Assembly (NCBI GenBank): GCA_003054495.1
Contig: CP028514.1
Location: 12,501-76,500 of the forward strand
DNA from: Carboxydocella thermautotrophica
GTDB lineage: Bacteria > Bacillota > GCA-003054495 > Carboxydocellales > Carboxydocellaceae
Direction: 5' to 3'
DNA length: 64,000 bases
A program made the position numbers and the translations under genes. Below are positions 57,466-64,000 of the stretch, in pieces (the stretch's first letter is position 1; every line of letters begins with the position of its first letter). Below the pieces are notes generated by a model that was not told the DNA's origin, ran no database searches, and saw only the letters and a list, made by a program, of their open reading frames with translations.

Positions 57466-57684
57466 GTGGAAGATTGGATTCGCAACGAATTCTGCGAATA
57501 GTAGAGGGGCTGACAGTAATCCCCTCATGCTCGGATAGTAATTGGGCTAAATGATGCTCATTTGATAAAGCATGTGCCGGTTTTCGCCCGCGGTTTTTAT
57601 GGATAATTCCGGTTTCTCCCTCCTCCAAGATTCTTTGTAACGCTTCAATTCTTTTTTGCTCATAGTGATTCTCTCCTGTCCCAT
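57450..57684 (-). pseudogene. Decayed transposase remnant, probably ISNCY-like
   Basis: On the minus strand, one frame begins MGQERITMSKKELKRYK (ATG at 57684). A second frame gives EQKRIEALQRILEEGETGII, then HKNRGRKPAHAL and TVSPSTIRRIRCESNLPPKK. These look like parts of the N-terminal HTH region of an ISNCY-type transposase, joined by a frameshift or deletion and cut off before the catalytic domain. Family name tentative. Confidence 0.5.
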
Positions 57685-57826
57685 AGTGACATTTTCTCAG
57701 AAGCGTTACAATATGACAATATCACAGACGTACGACAAAACTGGCCGAAACATTGAATGGTACTCATGTTTAACCGTGCCACTCATCGGACATAATGTAA
57801 ACAAGAGTCCAGAAGGAGGATAGGGC

Positions 57827-58210
57827 ATGGAATTGGTCGCCGCATGCCTGGCAGCACTAGTAGCCGTCCTCTTTAATCGCCGGGTTCAAGCAGAGACCGG
57901 CTGGCAAATTGCAGTCATAACCGCCCCACTAATCGAAGAATTAGCCAAAACCGGTTTCGCTAAAATCCTATCAGCCCAGGTATTACCCGTGCACCTCTAC
58001 TTCGGCCTCATTGAAGCAATCTACGATGCCTGGGCCAAACCTGAGCGCCATCTTCTGCCGGCCCTGCTCAGCCTGCTCAGCCACGGCTTTTTCGGCTATC
58101 TCACTGTCAAAAGCGGCATCCTTGCTGCCCTGTTCGCCCATTTCTCCTGGAACGGTCTGATCTGGTACATGCAGAGGAGGAGGCAAAATGCGGGTAATAT
58201 ATTATTGTGA
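57827..58210 (+). CDS. Small membrane protein resembling PrsW/CPBP intramembrane proteases
   Basis: 127 aa, several hydrophobic segments. Conserved-looking motifs: EELAK (Glu37, Glu38, Lys41), GLIEAIYD (Glu63), SHGFFGYL (His86) and AHFSWNG (His105, Asn109), which match the order of acidic and His motifs in PrsW-like glutamic/metallo proteases. Much shorter than PrsW. AGAAGGAGGATAGGGC RBS. It overlaps the next small gene by 23 nt. Function unknown. Confidence 0.65.
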   Translation: MELVAACLAALVAVLFNRRVQAETGWQIAVITAPLIEELAKTGFAKILSAQVLPVHLYFGLIEAIYDAWAKPERHLLPALLSLLSHGFFGYLTVKSGILAALFAHFSWNGLIWYMQRRRQNAGNILL

Positions 58211-58376
58211 ATTGTGTCAGGAAATCGTGGATGAATGGGAAATAGCCTTGACTGAGCCTGACAACCCATCTATAATGGAAATGCATATGGAACCAACCCT
58301 TTGTCCTGATTGCATGACAGCAATGGGTAAGGACGAAGGCTGGTTAGGCCAAATCAAGTACAATTACCTACACTGA
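58188..58376 (+). CDS. Small zinc-ribbon protein, function unknown
   Basis: 62 aa with two CxxC pairs (YYCELCQEI and TLCPDCMTA), acidic between them. GAGGAGGC lies before ATG 58188 inside the upstream gene, so the two are coupled. No family recognised. Confidence 0.65.
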   Translation: MRVIYYCELCQEIVDEWEIALTEPDNPSIMEMHMEPTLCPDCMTAMGKDEGWLGQIKYNYLH

Positions 58377-58421
58377 TTTGTGCCAAATTGCACTTTCATA
58401 GTGGGGGAAGGAGAAGAGCAA

Positions 58422-61400
58422 ATGACCAGAGGGCTGGTCGGGCCCTTGCTTCAGGCGAAAGAACTCCAGGATTTGTGGCGGGATTTAGGAGTAAAGAAAA
58501 AAACCGCCCTGGTCTATGGAGTAAGCGGAGCGGTGTCTGCTTCATTACTGGCGGCCTGGTACCGTTTGCGGCAGCAACCTCTGCTAGCCATAGTAAGGGA
58601 TCTGGCTGATGCAAAACGTCTATGTGATGACTTGAGCACATTTTTGCCGGAAGAGGAGATTTTACTCTATCCGGCCCAGGAACTATTACCATGGGACATT
58701 GAAGCCAGTAGCCGGGAGTTATTAACTGCCCGGCTAAAAGTGCTGGGCGCGCTGGCCAGAGGGCGCACCTCACTGATAGTGGCTCCCGTTGCTGCTTTAA
58801 GCCGGGCGGTCACACCACCGGAGCAATTCAAAAATTATCTGGTTACCCTGAACAAAGGCCAGGAAATAGAGCCGACCGCCCTGGCGGCTCAACTTCTCCA
58901 GATGGGTTATGAACGGGTATCCCAGGTGGAAGTAGCAGGGCAATTCAGCTGGCGCGGAGGAATTGTCGATATTTTTCCGGCCTCGGCCAGTGAACCGGTG
59001 CGCCTGGAATTTTTTGATGTAGAAATTGATTCCTTGCGCCTTTTTGACCCGGTGAGCCAGCGCTCTTTGCGGGAAATAGAGCAGGCGGAGATTCTGCCGG
59101 CCCGGGATTATTTTGCCACTGCTGCTGATTGGCAACAGGCAGCCAGGGTGCTGGAAAAAGAGTACCAGAATTTGCGCAAAAAACTGATCGGGCTTCAACA
59201 GAGGGAAGCAGTGGGGCGTTTGGATCAGAAGCTGAAGGATTTGCTGAGCCGGCTCAAGGAGGGCCTGATTCCTGCTGGTCTGGATGCCTTCGCCGCCTAT
59301 GTAATGCCAGAAAAAGCTACCCTGCTGGACTACTTGCCGACCGGGGCGCTGATAGCCGTCGAAGATCCCAACCGGGTCAGGGAAAAGGCGCTGGCCTGGG
59401 ATGATGAGCGTGGAGAAACCTTTGCCAGCTGGCTGGAACGGGGTATGGCTTTGCCCGGGCAGGAAGCTTTATATTTCAGCTGGGAAGATATATGGCGGCA
59501 GCTGACAGGAAGGCCCTTGCTGGGCCTGGCCCTTTTGCCCAGGGAGCAAACAGGCTGGCGGCCCGAACTTCTGTTAAACCTGAACAGCCGGACGGCGCCC
59601 CTGTATCAGGGAAATCTGGAAGAATTGACCCGCGACTTAAAAAACTACAAACGTCAGGGCTATGCCGTCGCCCTGCTTACAACCCATACCCAGCGCAGCC
59701 AGCAGTTGCTGGATTTATTGAAAGAGGCGGAGATTGAAGCTGTATATTTAGGCCGATTGCAGCAGGAATTTCGGACTGGAAATATCGTTATCACCCGGGG
59801 GGAACTTTCAGCCGGTTTTGAGTTTCCCCAGAGCAAAATCCTGATTTTAACGGAGAGAGAGCTTTTTGGCCAGAGCAAAAAGGGCAGAAAAGCCCGGGAA
59901 ATTAAGCCTGCTGGCGGCCAGAAAATCAGCGCTTTTACCGACCTCAAGATCGGGGATTATGTAGTTCATGTCAATCACGGGATCGGGGTGTATGAAGGGG
60001 TTGAACAGCTGAGCGTTGGCGGTATTACCCGGGACTACCTGGTGGTAAGCTATGCCGGGGCCGATCGCCTCTATATCCCTACGGAACAGATTAGCCTGTT
60101 GCAAAAGTACATCGGTACTGATGGGCAAAAACCCAGGATCAGTAAACTGGGCGGGCAGGAATGGCAAAAAGCCAAGGCCAAAGCCAGAAGTGCGGTCAAA
60201 GAGATGGCCGAGGAGCTGATCAAGCTCTACGCTGCCCGCGAAGCCCTAAAGGGTTTTGCCTTTTCGCCGGATACCGTCTGGCAGCAGGAATTTGAACAGG
60301 CCTTTCCTTATGAGGAGACTCCGGACCAGTTGCAGGCTATTGCCGAAATCAAGGCCGATATGGAACGGCCCCGGCCCATGGATCGTCTCCTGTGCGGGGA
60401 TGTGGGCTATGGCAAAACCGAAGTAGCTTTGCGGGCAGCCTTTAAAGCCGTAATGGACAACAAACAGGTAGCCATCCTGGTGCCGACCACCATCCTGGCC
60501 CAGCAGCATTACAATACCTGTCTGGAGAGGTTTCAGGGCTTTCCGGTTTCCATTGACCTGCTCAGCCGTTTTCGCAGTGCCCGGGAACAAAAAGCTACCT
60601 TAAAGAAACTGGCCAGTGGCCAGGTGGATATTATAATAGGTACTCATCGGCTGTTACAGGATGATGTAAAGTTCAGAGACCTGGGGCTGTTGATAGTCGA
60701 TGAGGAACAGCGCTTTGGTGTTGCCCATAAGGAAAAACTGAAACAATTAAAACAGACGGTGGATGTCTTGACCTTAAGCGCAACCCCCATTCCCCGGACA
60801 TTACACATGGCTCTGGCGGGGGTTAGGGATATGAGCTTGCTGGAAACCCCGCCGGAAGAAAGATATCCAGTACAGACCTTTGTGGTGGAATTCAATCCTC
60901 TGATGATCCGGGATGCTATCCTGCGGGAACTGGCCCGCGGGGGACAGGTCTATTTTGTTCACAACCGCATTGAAGACATGGATCGCATCTTTACCTTCCT
61001 GACCCAGCTGGTACCCGAGGCCCGCATAGCAATTGGACATGGACAGATGAGGGAAGATGAGCTGGAAAAGGTCATGCTGGATTTTCTCAACCAGGAATAT
61101 GATGTTCTGCTCTGTACTACCATTATTGAAACCGGTCTGGATATTCCCAATGTTAATACCATCATTATCGATAATGCTGATACCATGGGTCTGGCCCAGC
61201 TCTATCAGCTGCGGGGCCGGGTGGGACGCAGTAATCGTATGGCCTATGCCTATTTAACCTATCGCAAGGATAAGGTATTGACGGAAATTGCGGAAAAAAG
61301 GTTGCAGACATTACGGGAGTTTACCGAGCTGGGTTCCGGGTTCAAGATAGCCATGCGGGATCTGGAAATCAGGGGGGCCGGCAATTTACTAGGGCCGGAG

Positions 61401-61958
61401 CAACATGGTCATATTATGGCCATAGGTTTTGACCTTTACACTCAGATGCTGGAGGAAGCGATACGTGAGTTAAAAGGAGAAATCAAGGAAGAACCGCTGG
61501 AAACTACTGTGGAAATTGCAATAGATGCCTATCTGCCTGCAGACTACATCGAAGATGGTGCGGTAAAAATGGAGATTTACCGCAAAATCATGCTCTGCCG
61601 CACGGAAGAACAATTACTGGATTTGTCGGATGAGCTGGTAGACCGTTTTGGTGATCCGCCTTTACCGGTGGTCAACCTGTTGACTATTGCCAGAATAAAA
61701 ATTCTAGGCCAGGAAGCAGGCATTACCTATATCGGCAAACAACAGGAACATTTAATTATCAAGCTGGCACCTGATGCTCCTTTGGAGCCGGTCAAGATCC
61801 TGAGGTTACCGGGAAAGATTCGGGGGCTGAATATTGTCGGGGGTGCGGAGCCGGTTATAAGAGTGCCCTGGTCCAAACGGGACCCGGGGCTGAACTGGGT
61901 GGAAAAAATTATCAGGGAAATAAAATACTGTGGAATTGGTTCCGAGAATTTGGTATAA
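58422..61958 (+). CDS. mfd: Transcription-repair coupling factor
   Basis: 1178 aa, equal to B. subtilis Mfd. The N-terminal UvrB-like part (WRGGIVDIFPASASEPVRLE, FFDVEIDSLRLFD), the RNA polymerase-interacting Tudor-like domain (GDYVVHVNHGIGVYEG), then the RecG-like translocase: LLCGDVGYGKTEVALRA, VDEEQRFGV, TLSATPIPRTLHMA, QLRGRVGRSNR; a TRCF C-terminal domain ends it. ATG 58422 with GGAAGGAG; the longer TTG frame lacks an RBS. Confidence 0.97.
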   Translation: MTRGLVGPLLQAKELQDLWRDLGVKKKTALVYGVSGAVSASLLAAWYRLRQQPLLAIVRDLADAKRLCDDLSTFLPEEEILLYPAQELLPWDIEASSRELLTARLKVLGALARGRTSLIVAPVAALSRAVTPPEQFKNYLVTLNKGQEIEPTALAAQLLQMGYERVSQVEVAGQFSWRGGIVDIFPASASEPVRLEFFDVEIDSLRLFDPVSQRSLREIEQAEILPARDYFATAADWQQAARVLEKEYQNLRKKLIGLQQREAVGRLDQKLKDLLSRLKEGLIPAGLDAFAAYVMPEKATLLDYLPTGALIAVEDPNRVREKALAWDDERGETFASWLERGMALPGQEALYFSWEDIWRQLTGRPLLGLALLPREQTGWRPELLLNLNSRTAPLYQGNLEELTRDLKNYKRQGYAVALLTTHTQRSQQLLDLLKEAEIEAVYLGRLQQEFRTGNIVITRGELSAGFEFPQSKILILTERELFGQSKKGRKAREIKPAGGQKISAFTDLKIGDYVVHVNHGIGVYEGVEQLSVGGITRDYLVVSYAGADRLYIPTEQISLLQKYIGTDGQKPRISKLGGQEWQKAKAKARSAVKEMAEELIKLYAAREALKGFAFSPDTVWQQEFEQAFPYEETPDQLQAIAEIKADMERPRPMDRLLCGDVGYGKTEVALRAAFKAVMDNKQVAILVPTTILAQQHYNTCLERFQGFPVSIDLLSRFRSAREQKATLKKLASGQVDIIIGTHRLLQDDVKFRDLGLLIVDEEQRFGVAHKEKLKQLKQTVDVLTLSATPIPRTLHMALAGVRDMSLLETPPEERYPVQTFVVEFNPLMIRDAILRELARGGQVYFVHNRIEDMDRIFTFLTQLVPEARIAIGHGQMREDELEKVMLDFLNQEYDVLLCTTIIETGLDIPNVNTIIIDNADTMGLAQLYQLRGRVGRSNRMAYAYLTYRKDKVLTEIAEKRLQTLREFTELGSGFKIAMRDLEIRGAGNLLGPEQHGHIMAIGFDLYTQMLEEAIRELKGEIKEEPLETTVEIAIDAYLPADYIEDGAVKMEIYRKIMLCRTEEQLLDLSDELVDRFGDPPLPVVNLLTIARIKILGQEAGITYIGKQQEHLIIKLAPDAPLEPVKILRLPGKIRGLNIVGGAEPVIRVPWSKRDPGLNWVEKIIREIKYCGIGSENLV

Positions 61959-61959
61959 T
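61951..61959 (+). promoter_or_regulatory. Extended -10 promoter of prsA
   Basis: TGGTATAAT is a perfect extended -10 element over the mfd stop codon; the -35 (TGGAAT, 61931-61936) is poor. Confidence 0.5.
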
Positions 61960-61991
61960 AAAAACAGTTTTCAGAAAGGGGATGTGATGGA

Positions 61992-63083
61992 ATGTACAAA
62001 CTGAAAAAACTGGTTGCGTCCGTACTGACCGCTGCCATGCTGGCCCTGGTAGCCGGTTGCGGTAGCAATGCGGTAGCTACGGTTAATGGGGAGGATATCA
62101 CCAAGGAACAGTTTGAACGCCGCCTGGAAAAAATGAAAGCGGTATACAAGCAAAATGGAGCTAATTTTGACACCGAACAGGGTAAAGCTATGTTAAAGGC
62201 GATCCAGAAGCAGGTATTAGATGGCATGATCGAAGAAACTATCCTGTTGCAGGAAGCCAAAAAACAAGGGGTACTGCCTTCTGATGCCGATGTGCAGAAA
62301 CGGGTAGAAGAGACCATCAAGAAATTTGAATCCAAAGAAAAATTCCTGGAAGCCCTGAAGAATTATAACATGGATGAAAAGGAATTTGCGGAGTGGACTA
62401 AACAAAACCTGGCTCTGGATGCTCTGTATAACAAGGTAACTGCTAACATCAAGGTAACTGATGAGGAAATCAAGAAATATTATGAAGAAAACAAGGAACA
62501 GTTCAAGCAACCGGAACAGGTACGAGCCCGTCATATCCTGATCAAATTTGATACCCAGCAGGAAAAAGTAGGCCGGACTGAGGAACAGGCCAAGAAAATG
62601 GCCCAGGACCTGATCAAGGAACTGGAGAAAGGTGCTGACTTTGCCAAACTGGCTAAAGAAAAGTCTGAAGACCCAGGCTCTAAAGACAATGGTGGCGAAT
62701 ACACCTTTAGCCGTGGTCAGATGGTTCAGGAATTTGAAGATGCGGCTTTCTCTCTGAAACCGGGCAGCTTTACCAAGGAACCGGTAAAGACCCAGTATGG
62801 TTATCATATTATTAAGGTAGAAGAACGCATCCCTGCTAAAGAACGGACTTTTGAAGAAGTTAAAGGGGAACTGGCCCTGCAATTGCCCATGCAAAAGAAA
62901 CAGGAAGCTTTCGCCAAATATACTGCTGAGTTGAAGAGCAAGGCCAAAATCGAGATTAAGGACAAGGAGCTGGCCGCATCCCCGGCCCCTGCTCCCAGCA
63001 ACGGTAGCCAGTTACCTCCGGGCCATCCCAGTACTTCCGGTGGTAGCAGCAGCGCACCCCAGCCTGCTAAACCGGCGCAATAA
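61992..63083 (+). CDS. prsA: Lipoprotein peptidyl-prolyl isomerase, PrsA/SurA type
   Basis: 363 aa. Signal peptide with lipobox LVAGC (Cys at about 23). SurA-N-like helical region (VNGEDITKEQFERRLEKMK). Parvulin PPIC domain from about 175 to 275: VRARHILIKFDTQQEK, FAKLAKEKSEDPGSKDNGGE, and YGYHIIKVEER. The C-terminal tail is Pro/Ser/Gly rich. Folds exported proteins at the outer face of the membrane. GGGGATG RBS. Confidence 0.93.
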   Translation: MYKLKKLVASVLTAAMLALVAGCGSNAVATVNGEDITKEQFERRLEKMKAVYKQNGANFDTEQGKAMLKAIQKQVLDGMIEETILLQEAKKQGVLPSDADVQKRVEETIKKFESKEKFLEALKNYNMDEKEFAEWTKQNLALDALYNKVTANIKVTDEEIKKYYEENKEQFKQPEQVRARHILIKFDTQQEKVGRTEEQAKKMAQDLIKELEKGADFAKLAKEKSEDPGSKDNGGEYTFSRGQMVQEFEDAAFSLKPGSFTKEPVKTQYGYHIIKVEERIPAKERTFEEVKGELALQLPMQKKQEAFAKYTAELKSKAKIEIKDKELAASPAPAPSNGSQLPPGHPSTSGGSSSAPQPAKPAQ

Positions 63084-63117
63084 CGAAGTTCGAAGTTCGA
63101 GGTACGAGCTTCGAGAT
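63084..63117 (+). repeat. Heptanucleotide tandem repeat (TCGAAGT type)
   Basis: Five heptads of the form CGAAGT, TCGAAGT, TCGAGGT, ACGAGCT, TCGAGAT directly follow the prsA stop. TCGAAG and CTTCGA within it can pair. The unit is the same as in the 5' arm of the 23S rRNA intervening sequence. Confidence 0.7.
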
Positions 63118-63250
63118 GCAAAGAATTGGAATGCTAGGGTAGGCAGTTTAGAAGCGAGTATAACAAGGCACCGGAGGCGTACTGGAAGTACGTCGAGGAT
63201 GCCGCAGCGACAGCTGACGCAGTAATACGAAGCCTATAATCGGGCGAGCA
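63118..63250 (+). ncRNA. Structured non-coding stretch upstream of spoVT
   Basis: No supported ORF. GGCA (63167-63170) and TGCC (63200-63203) close a helix whose inner stem CGTACT-GGA-AGTACG extends to 8 bp by G-U and G-C pairs (about 63176-63194). A further GCCT...GGGC pairing occurs at about 63232-63245. Could be a small RNA, a leader or part of a dispersed repeat with the preceding heptads. Confidence 0.4.
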
Positions 63251-63258
63251 TAAGAAGT

Positions 63259-63350
63259 CTGACAATTTTGGTAGCATAATTCCCTTCCCGCCGATAAATA
63301 CTAACAGTGACAAAAAAATTGTCAGTTGGTATAAAGGAGGGAAGGGAATT
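63259..63350 (+). repeat. Two interleaved perfect inverted repeats over the spoVT promoter and RBS
   Basis: A: CTGACAATTTT (63259-63269) with AAAATTGTCAG (63315-63325), 11 bp. B: AATTCCCTTCCC (63278-63289) with GGGAAGGGAATT (63339-63350), 12 bp. The order A-B-A'-B' is that of a pseudoknot; B' contains part of the RBS. Confidence 0.85.
63274..63303 (+). promoter_or_regulatory. Sigma-G promoter of spoVT
   Basis: GCATA (63274-63278), 18-nt spacer, AATACTA (63297-63303), one mismatch from the forespore sigma-G consensus GMATR-N18-CATWMTA. The start point would be about 63310, leaving the RBS in the leader. B. subtilis spoVT is a sigma-G gene. Confidence 0.65.
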
Positions 63351-63353
63351 GTC

Positions 63354-63917
63354 ATGAAAGCAACAGGAATAGTTCGTCGGATTGATGACCTGGGACGGGT
63401 GGTAATACCGAAGGAAATCCGCCGCACTTTAAGGATCAGGGAAGGCGATCCGCTGGAGATTTTTGTCGATCGGGATGGAGAAGTGATCCTGAAAAAATAT
63501 TCCCCCATTGGGGAACTGGGTGATTTCGCCCGGGAGTATGCCGAATCTCTGCATGAAGCAGTCGGCCATATCTGTTGCATTACTGACCGGGACAATGTCA
63601 TTGCCGTAGCTGGAGGCTCTAAGAAAGAGTTTATGAATAAACCCATCGGTCCCGCAGTGGAAAAGGCGATGGAAGAAAGGAAAGCGGTTATTATCAATAA
63701 CCCGGGTGAACATCCCCATTGCCTGGGTTGTCCTGTGGATGATGAAGATGACACCTGCAAGTTTACAGCGGAAGTAATAGCACCCATTATAGCTGAAGGG
63801 GACCAGATCGGCGCAGTGTTGATTCTCTCTAAAGACCCCAATGTCAGGATGGGAGAACTGGAACTAAAGCTGGCTGAGACTGCAGCGGGCTTTTTGGCCA
63901 AACAAATGGAACAGTGA
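63354..63917 (+). CDS. spoVT: Stage V sporulation protein T
   Basis: 187 aa. N-terminal AbrB-type DNA-binding domain (MKATGIVRRIDDLGRVVIPK, EIRRTLRIREGDPLEIFV), C-terminal GAF domain with HPHCLGCPVDDEDDTC, which could bind a metal. Regulates sigma-G genes in the forespore. GGAGG lies 13 nt upstream and GGGAAGGG closer to the start. Located downstream of mfd and prsA as in Bacillus. Confidence 0.95.
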   Translation: MKATGIVRRIDDLGRVVIPKEIRRTLRIREGDPLEIFVDRDGEVILKKYSPIGELGDFAREYAESLHEAVGHICCITDRDNVIAVAGGSKKEFMNKPIGPAVEKAMEERKAVIINNPGEHPHCLGCPVDDEDDTCKFTAEVIAPIIAEGDQIGAVLILSKDPNVRMGELELKLAETAAGFLAKQMEQ

Positions 63918-63924
63918 AGCTGGC

Positions 63925-63959
63925 GGGTAGTATGCCTGAGGTATACTACCCTTTATTTT
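63925..63959 (+). terminator. Terminator after spoVT
   Basis: GGGTAGTAT and ATACTACCC pair perfectly around a 9-nt loop, followed by TTTATTTT. Confidence 0.9.
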
Positions 63960-63982
63960 GACCGACTGGAGGAGGACGGAGG

Positions 63983-64000
63983 ATGGCAGAAATATATATT
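63983..64000 (+). CDS. Start of next gene (only 6 codons in window)
   Basis: ATG 63983 after GGAGGAGGACGGAGG reads MAEIYI. In Firmicutes a MazG/YabN-type gene often lies soon after spoVT, and such proteins begin with a similar strand, but six residues do not decide this. Confidence 0.35.

Noticed and set aside
57425-57628. Intact 67-aa minus-strand gene
   Set aside because: Its N-terminal part is shifted transposase remnant and its last residues are antisense to the ABC fragment, so it is not a functional gene.
63307-63335. Vegetative promoter GTGACA-17-TATAAA before spoVT
   Set aside because: Its start point would fall within or after the Shine-Dalgarno sequence; the sigma-G match upstream leaves a proper leader and agrees with known spoVT control.

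Overview
The window is about 50% GC, is rich in TTG and GTG starts, and carries spore-specific genes (yabG, spoVG, spoVT, an abrB with Spo0A boxes, a sigma-H-type and a sigma-G-type promoter). It therefore comes from an endospore-forming Firmicute, most likely a member of the Clostridia with FixABCX-type energy metabolism. Exact taxonomy cannot be read from the sequence. The backbone follows the origin-proximal gene order of Bacillus subtilis closely: tmk-yaaR-holB-yaaT-yabA-yabB-rsmI-abrB-metS-tatD-yabE-rnmV-ksgA-yabG ... ispE-purR-ridA-spoVG-glmU-prs-ctc-pth-mfd-(prsA)-spoVT. Most of the novelty lies in what has been inserted into this order.

Regions. 1-2600: 3' part of a 23S rRNA gene containing a hairpin-forming intervening sequence built from heptanucleotide repeats, then 5S rRNA and a terminator. 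2728-5545: an AT-rich island with two DNA methyltransferases flanking a probable restriction endonuclease, a DpnII-like layout. 5571-6418 (minus): a lytic transglycosylase and a small HTH protein. 6523-19378: housekeeping, translation and DNA metabolism genes, with the divergent abrB/metS control region in the middle. 19486-25568: a copper ATPase and an etfB-etfA-fixC-fixX electron-bifurcating operon. 25827-31376: a chemotaxis operon (cheW, A, C, D, Y, a degenerate HD-GYP gene, cheX). 31462-34887: cyanophycinase and cyanophycin synthetase. 34891-43442: ispE, GntR regulator, MobA-like protein, purR, ilvA, ridA, spoVG, glmU, prs, rplY. 43556-45375: a broken TnpB-like gene followed by a GC-rich, strongly structured non-coding stretch. 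45376: pth. 45979-57139: a complete type I-B CRISPR-Cas locus with 49 identical repeats. 57208-57684: a truncated ABC ATPase fused to a decayed transposase remnant. 57827-64000: a small PrsW-like protease, a Zn-ribbon protein, mfd, prsA, a repeat-rich non-coding region, spoVT and the first codons of another gene.

How the genes work together. The backbone operons cover DNA replication (tmk, holB, yabA), ribosome maturation (rsmI, rsmA, rnmV), wall and nucleotide precursors (glmU, prs, purR) and the switch to sporulation (abrB, spoVG, yabG, spoVT). Control sites fit this: two Spo0A boxes sit downstream of the abrB promoter, a sigma-H promoter precedes spoVG and a sigma-G promoter precedes spoVT. 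Defence is represented twice, by the restriction-modification island and by the CRISPR-Cas locus inserted between pth and mfd.

The points most worth following up are: (a) the heptad-repeat element shared by the 23S intervening sequence and the spoVT upstream region; (b) two interleaved perfect inverted repeats over the spoVT promoter and ribosome binding site; (c) a perfect 14-bp inverted repeat abutting the first CRISPR repeat; (d) a TnpB-like protein that appears to lack the usual zinc ribbon and third RuvC aspartate, followed by a candidate guide-type RNA; and (e) an unclassified structured leader in front of metS.
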